From DATKKM01 sp036741795 (GTDB lineage Bacteria; Chloroflexota; Dehalococcoidia; SM23-28-2; RBG-16-64-32): a stretch of DNA of 9,558 nt. The stretch covers positions 1-9,558 of the forward strand of contig DAINRO010000076.1 in the NCBI GenBank assembly GCA_036741795.1, given 5' to 3'. Position 1 is the stretch's first letter, and the number at the start of each line of letters is the position of its first letter. Made by a program: the position numbers and the translations under genes. Under the pieces are notes generated by a model. That model was given only the letters and a program-made list of their open reading frames with translations, was not told the DNA's origin and searched no databases. This document shows positions 6,525 through 9,558 of this stretch, in pieces.

Positions 6525-6556
6525 ATCCTACCCTGTTATTCTTTCGCCCCCCTCAA
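6525..6556 (-). promoter_or_regulatory. Probable leaderless promoter of rlmI
   Basis: On the minus strand TAGGAT (6530 to 6525; 4 of 6 matches to TATAAT, with the key T-A-----T positions kept) is followed by six bases and the ATG at 6518. This is the same geometry as at the YcaQ-like gene. A TTGAGG (6556 to 6551) upstream has a 20-bp spacer, longer than ideal. There is no Shine-Dalgarno to explain the start otherwise. Confidence 0.35.
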
Positions 6557-6596
6557 TGTCGCCCTGCGGCGCACCGATGCACGAGGACAGTACCCC

Positions 6597-6645
6597 GGTT
6601 CCCGAAGGACCCGGGCGTTGGCTTCCGCCCGGATCCTTCGGAACC
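6597..6645. other. Long imperfect intergenic hairpin between rlmI and the 910-residue secreted protein gene
   Basis: The left arm 6597-6617 and right arm 6626-6645 pair over 19 bp: six pairs (GGTTCC/GGAACC), a one-base bulge (C in the left arm), six pairs (GAAGGA/TCCTTC), a single C-A mismatch and seven pairs (CCGGGCG/CGCCCGG). The loop is eight bases. It lies 38 bp past the stop of the minus-strand gene ending at 6683, so it could end or stabilise that mRNA. No T-run follows on the minus strand, so it is not a classical intrinsic terminator. The plus-strand side has only a weak TTCAATTT. Confidence 0.8.
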
Positions 6646-6682
6646 CTTCAATTTGCTCTATCCTGGGCCCGCGCGAAGGATT

Positions 6683-9415
6683 CTACTGAGGTCCTCCGAC
6701 CGTCCCGTCGTCTCGCCGGCACGTCTTCCCGTACGGCCCACCGCCGAGGATCGAGACATCGGCCAGGTTCGTCACGCCATCAGCGTTCAGGTCGTATCTG
6801 ACGCTGCCGCCCGCCTGGTTCACGAACTTGCCGTATGGGGCACCGCCCATGATCGAGATGTCGGAAAGGTTGGCGGTCCCATTGTCATTCAAGTCGTAGA
6901 TCCAGCTGTCGAACGGCTCGTTGTTGGCGGTCGCGTCCTGGGCGCAGGCCTGGGCCGGGTTGGTGCCGGTGTAAGTCTCGATCCAGTCACTGTCGAAACC
7001 GGTCTCCGGGCAAAGGTCTCCGACGCCGCCCGGGCAGGCGATCTGCTGGCTTCCCTCGCCCGCCTCGTCGATCACGAAATCCAAGTCGTTGTCAAAACCA
7101 TCAGTGCCCATGGCCACTACGCCACCACTGGGCAGAGCGAGGCCGTCATTGGCACCGACTGTATCGCCGCCTCCACGGTCCGTGTCGAACCCGCCGAGTG
7201 GAGCGAGGACTCCGGAGCCCCAGGCGCTGTGCCGCTGGGCGCAGCTCGGAGGCACCGTCGTCAGGCAAGAACCGGAGTCGGTGGCGGTGGAGTCGGTGAG
7301 GCAGGCGCCAAGGCAACCAACCGTGCCGGGGGCGCAGTAGCCGTCGCCGTCAGCGTCCACCGGCGCCGTGCTGTAGCAGATCGGGATGACGTTACCGCGG
7401 GCGTGCCAGTGGCCGTTGGAGACGGCGGATCCAAAGTTCACGGTCACGGGCCTTGAGTTGACCGTGATGGCGATCGAGCCCGTGTCGCACTGGTCGCCGA
7501 TGCCGTCATTCTGCGGGCCGCCGTCCATCGTGGACGTGCTGTAGTCCAGCCCGGCCTCGCCCTCCTGCTTGTCCGCCTGGCTGTGGGTCATGGGGGAGCC
7601 AGCGGTCTGGGCTTCAGCTGACATTGATCCATAGGCCGAACGAATGACGGTAAGGGTATTGGTGACGGTGTTGACCGCCGTCACCTTTACCATCTCACCG
7701 GCGGTGTCGACGTCCGCACCGTCGGGCATCAGGATCGTGTCGCCCACGGAGATAGGATCTCCGGCGCTCGTGTACTCGAACGATGTCGAGCCGGCGGTTT
7801 CAGCGTTGGTCAAGGTGACTGCCGGCGAGTAGGGAACGGCGCCGTTCGTCGGACAGTTGTCCAGGGCGTTCGGGAACGCGTCGGCGTCGTGATCGCTGAA
7901 GTTCGTGGCGCTGCCAACCCCGGAAGGAGTCGGGTCACAAGAGGAGTCAAGCATGTCGCCAGCCGGGAAACCCCCGCCATCCTGGTCCGGTCCGGCGCCG
8001 GCGGGACTCCGGGCGTCCTCTATGTTGGCGTTCTTCGGGCAAGTGTCGATGGAGTTCTCGAAGCCGTCGTTATCGGCGTCGCGCTGGCTCCCGGTATACC
8101 CGAGCGTCACGTGCGTTCCCGGCGTCGGCGGGTTCTTGGCCCGGGAGATGCTGGGACTGCCAGCGGGTGGGCAGCCGTCGTTCGTAAAGCCGTTGCCGTC
8201 GCCGTCGTCGTTGACGGCGTTGGTGCACTGGGCGCCGGTCTCAGGAGTTCCGTTCGCGCGGCAACCGTCGTTGACAACTCCGTCAGCCAGCGGCCCAACT
8301 TCGCTGTCGACAGCCGAACCATCAGGCTCGACGCATTGCGTTGAGATTTCCCCCGGGGCTGCAACCGCGGCCAACTGTGTCTGGGAAGTCAGCGGGGAAC
8401 AGAAGTCGTTGATGGTAAGGGGCTCGTTGACGGCGGCTGTTGGGTCAGTGAGAAGGGTCACGGCGGGGTGACCCGTATCCGGGCCGAAAACACCGCTTAC
8501 CGCGCGTCCCAGCGGGTTCGGCGGGTCGGCGCCGAAGGCGTCAATCGCATTCAACTGCGCGTTGCGAAACTGGGCAACGTAGAGGGGCATCCAGGTGCCT
8601 GCCACCTGCGTGAGCCCTCCGTAGAGCGCCCTCGGCAGGACGGGCAGCAGCGGACCATCGGATGTCGGGGTCTTGTCCGGGTCAAAAGCATCGAGGATGT
8701 AGCTGGGGTAGTTCTGGATCGGGAAACTGGGCGCAGTGGCCGTGACCCCGTCTGGAATGACCTCTTCCTCGAGGCCCGGCGTCTGCGGGCTGCCGTTGGC
8801 TCCAAGCGGCGGTCCGCCGAGGCGCCAGCGCTGGAAGCGGTTGGTTGTGCCCTCGAGGTGAGGAAACGCGATGTTCGTGGACGCCCGCGGGTTGGCCTCA
8901 TTGTTGGGCATTGCGATCGAGAATAGGGTGTGTGTCATGAGCAGGAAGCTTACGTCTTCGTTGCAGGGCGTGTTGGCGATGCCCAGGGTGACCTGAGTGG
9001 CCTGGTTGCCGGTGAGCATGCCGGGCTGAATGCAGTTGGACTCGCCCGGGTCCACGGCGTTGTTGCTGGGGTTGTCGTCACGGACCCAGGTGCCGCCGAT
9101 ATTTTCGCTGCAACTCTTGGTGTGGGTGACGCCGACCGGGTCGAACGTGATGTTGTCGGAGAAGTACAGGTCAGGACTCGGAATCTCCAGCGTGGTGGTT
9201 GCACCGCGGTCCGCGCCCGGCACAACCGAGGAGAGTGTTTGCGTGTGCGTCGCGTCGTAATGGCCGACATCTGCTGAAACAGAACGCGGGGACGACGGCG
9301 AGAGCAAGGCGAGCATAGCGACAGCGCCGAGGAGGCAAGCCGCGCGTAGCGTCATCCGAAGTATCACATTCCCTCTCATTCGGGCTCCCCTTGCATGTCT
9401 GCTCGTTGTATTCAT
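6683..9415 (-). CDS. Large secreted protein with thrombospondin type 3-like calcium repeats and C-terminal dockerin-like pair
   Basis: 910 residues. The N-terminus has basic residues, a hydrophobic core (about 24-38) and a likely cleavage site after SVSA (45-48), so the protein is exported. Residues about 49-350 form a domain I do not recognise. From about 378 to 645 come Asp-rich calcium-binding segments of thrombospondin type 3 style: NDDGDGNGFTNDGCP (402-416), DADNDGFENSIDTCP (446-460), DHDADAFPNALDNCP (508-522) and NDGIGDQCD (636-644). DADGDGYC follows at 687-694. A beta-rich insert (about 531-612, with SVGDTILMPDG and EMVKVTAV) interrupts them. The C-terminus has two dockerin-like repeats (840-863 and 874-897). 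Many cysteines suggest disulfides. The start at 9415 has an AGGGGG site seven bases upstream; an in-frame ATG at 9379 (Met13) has an equally good AGGGGAG and gives a shorter signal peptide. A structural or adhesive surface role is plausible, but the function is unknown. Confidence 0.88.
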   Translation of the reverse strand: MNTTSRHARGARMRGNVILRMTLRAACLLGAVAMLALLSPSSPRSVSADVGHYDATHTQTLSSVVPGADRGATTTLEIPSPDLYFSDNITFDPVGVTHTKSCSENIGGTWVRDDNPSNNAVDPGESNCIQPGMLTGNQATQVTLGIANTPCNEDVSFLLMTHTLFSIAMPNNEANPRASTNIAFPHLEGTTNRFQRWRLGGPPLGANGSPQTPGLEEEVIPDGVTATAPSFPIQNYPSYILDAFDPDKTPTSDGPLLPVLPRALYGGLTQVAGTWMPLYVAQFRNAQLNAIDAFGADPPNPLGRAVSGVFGPDTGHPAVTLLTDPTAAVNEPLTINDFCSPLTSQTQLAAVAAPGEISTQCVEPDGSAVDSEVGPLADGVVNDGCRANGTPETGAQCTNAVNDDGDGNGFTNDGCPPAGSPSISRAKNPPTPGTHVTLGYTGSQRDADNDGFENSIDTCPKNANIEDARSPAGAGPDQDGGGFPAGDMLDSSCDPTPSGVGSATNFSDHDADAFPNALDNCPTNGAVPYSPAVTLTNAETAGSTSFEYTSAGDPISVGDTILMPDGADVDTAGEMVKVTAVNTVTNTLTVIRSAYGSMSAEAQTAGSPMTHSQADKQEGEAGLDYSTSTMDGGPQNDGIGDQCDTGSIAITVNSRPVTVNFGSAVSNGHWHARGNVIPICYSTAPVDADGDGYCAPGTVGCLGACLTDSTATDSGSCLTTVPPSCAQRHSAWGSGVLAPLGGFDTDRGGGDTVGANDGLALPSGGVVAMGTDGFDNDLDFVIDEAGEGSQQIACPGGVGDLCPETGFDSDWIETYTGTNPAQACAQDATANNEPFDSWIYDLNDNGTANLSDISIMGGAPYGKFVNQAGGSVRYDLNADGVTNLADVSILGGGPYGKTCRRDDGTVGGPQ
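6725..6898 (-). repeat. Coding tandem repeat: dockerin-like calcium loop pair
   Basis: Two units 34 codons apart encode D-L-N-x-(D/N)-G-x-x-N-L-x-D followed by xSI(M/L)GGxPYGK: unit 1 at 6898-6827 (Asp841, Asn843, Asn845, Asn849, Asp852) and unit 2 at 6796-6725 (Asp875, Asn877, Asp879, Asn883, Asp886). The spacing of acidic and amide residues matches the F-hand calcium loop of type I dockerins. Both units end in the same GGxPYGK, so they arose by duplication. Confidence 0.8.
7580..7825 (-). other. Segment encoding a beta-rich insert within a calcium-repeat unit
   Basis: Residues about 531-612 of the 910-residue protein, rich in Val, Thr, Ser and Gly, contain SVGDTILMPDG, EMVKVTAV and NTLTVIRSAYGS. 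This pattern (a 'GD-I' strand, then 'E-M-VTAV' and 'LTV-R--G') recurs in small beta domains of surface and tail proteins. It separates DNCPTNG from the downstream NDGIGDQCD, the two halves that normally make one thrombospondin type 3 unit. Confidence 0.5.
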
Positions 9416-9558
9416 GTTCGGTCCCCCTTGTTGAACTGCAAAATGGATGTCGTCTACCTATCGCAAGTGTTCGTCGGTCATATGAAGCGCTCCCCAACTC
9501 GTAACTGGCCCGATACCACGCAGATTAGGAGCGCCCAGGAATGCGGGCATCGGACAAA
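9416..9558. promoter_or_regulatory. Upstream region of the 910-residue protein gene; possible start of an outgoing plus-strand gene at 9541
   Basis: This region should hold the promoter of the minus-strand gene starting at 9415, but I find no convincing -35/-10 pair. At the right edge, ATG at 9541 is preceded by AGGAG with nine bases of spacing and opens a frame (MRASDK) that runs off the window. It could be the first codons of a divergent gene, but six codons are too few to judge. Confidence 0.25.

Noticed and set aside
6653..7456. 267-codon open frame on the plus strand opposite the C-terminal part of the secreted protein gene
   Set aside because: Its product is a Val/Ala/Arg/Gly-rich string with no domain signal. 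The opposite strand encodes recognisable calcium loops across the same bases, so this is a high-GC shadow.
1..9558. CRISPR array, insertion sequence, prophage, toxin-antitoxin or defence module
   Set aside because: No spaced direct repeats, terminal inverted repeats, transposase, integrase or nuclease motifs were seen. The tRNA genes show no partial 3' duplication within the window that would mark an integration site.

Overview
The window is a high-GC, gene-dense bacterial chromosome segment. Six of its seven protein genes lie on the minus strand. High GC, Pro/Thr-rich 'PTPTPT' wall-spanning linkers, a large secreted protein with Asp-rich calcium repeats ending in a dockerin-like pair, and probable leaderless promoters together suggest a Chloroflexota bacterium, perhaps a Dehalococcoidia-like lineage. 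This is inference from style and family; no rRNA or marker gene here settles it.

Layout from left to right. (1) 3-542 (+): the C-terminal part of a class I SAM-dependent methyltransferase entering from outside the window. (2) 539-1747 (-): a membrane-anchored extracellular protein with a proline-rich stalk and a conserved domain I cannot assign. Its stop codon overlaps the methyltransferase stop. (3) 1808-2815 (-): a winged-helix protein of the YcaQ/AlkX DNA glycosylase family with the catalytic Gln-x-Asp motif. (4) 2928-3953 and 3987-4997 (-): an oppF/oppD-type pair of peptide ABC transporter ATPases. A clear rho-independent terminator and four 7-bp tandem repeats follow them. (5) 5062-5146 and 5163-5237 (-): tRNA-Leu(UAG) and tRNA-Lys(CUU), behind a recognisable sigma70-type promoter and directly upstream of oppD. 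(6) 5352-6518 (-): an RlmI-type 23S rRNA cytosine methyltransferase. (7) 6683-9415 (-): a 910-residue secreted protein with a signal peptide, thrombospondin type 3-like calcium repeats and a C-terminal dockerin-like repeat pair. A long imperfect hairpin lies between (6) and (7).

Functionally this is a mixed housekeeping and surface neighbourhood, not one pathway. The two ATPases would power a peptide importer whose permeases and binding protein are not in the window. The tRNAs and RlmI serve translation, the YcaQ-like protein serves DNA repair, and two genes make extracytoplasmic proteins of unknown role. I see no CRISPR array, insertion sequence, phage gene or defence system. The points most worth following are the split calcium-repeat unit and dockerin pair of the 910-residue protein, the heptamer array that puts stop codons in all three frames after oppF, the tRNA/oppDF arrangement, and the leaderless-type promoters.
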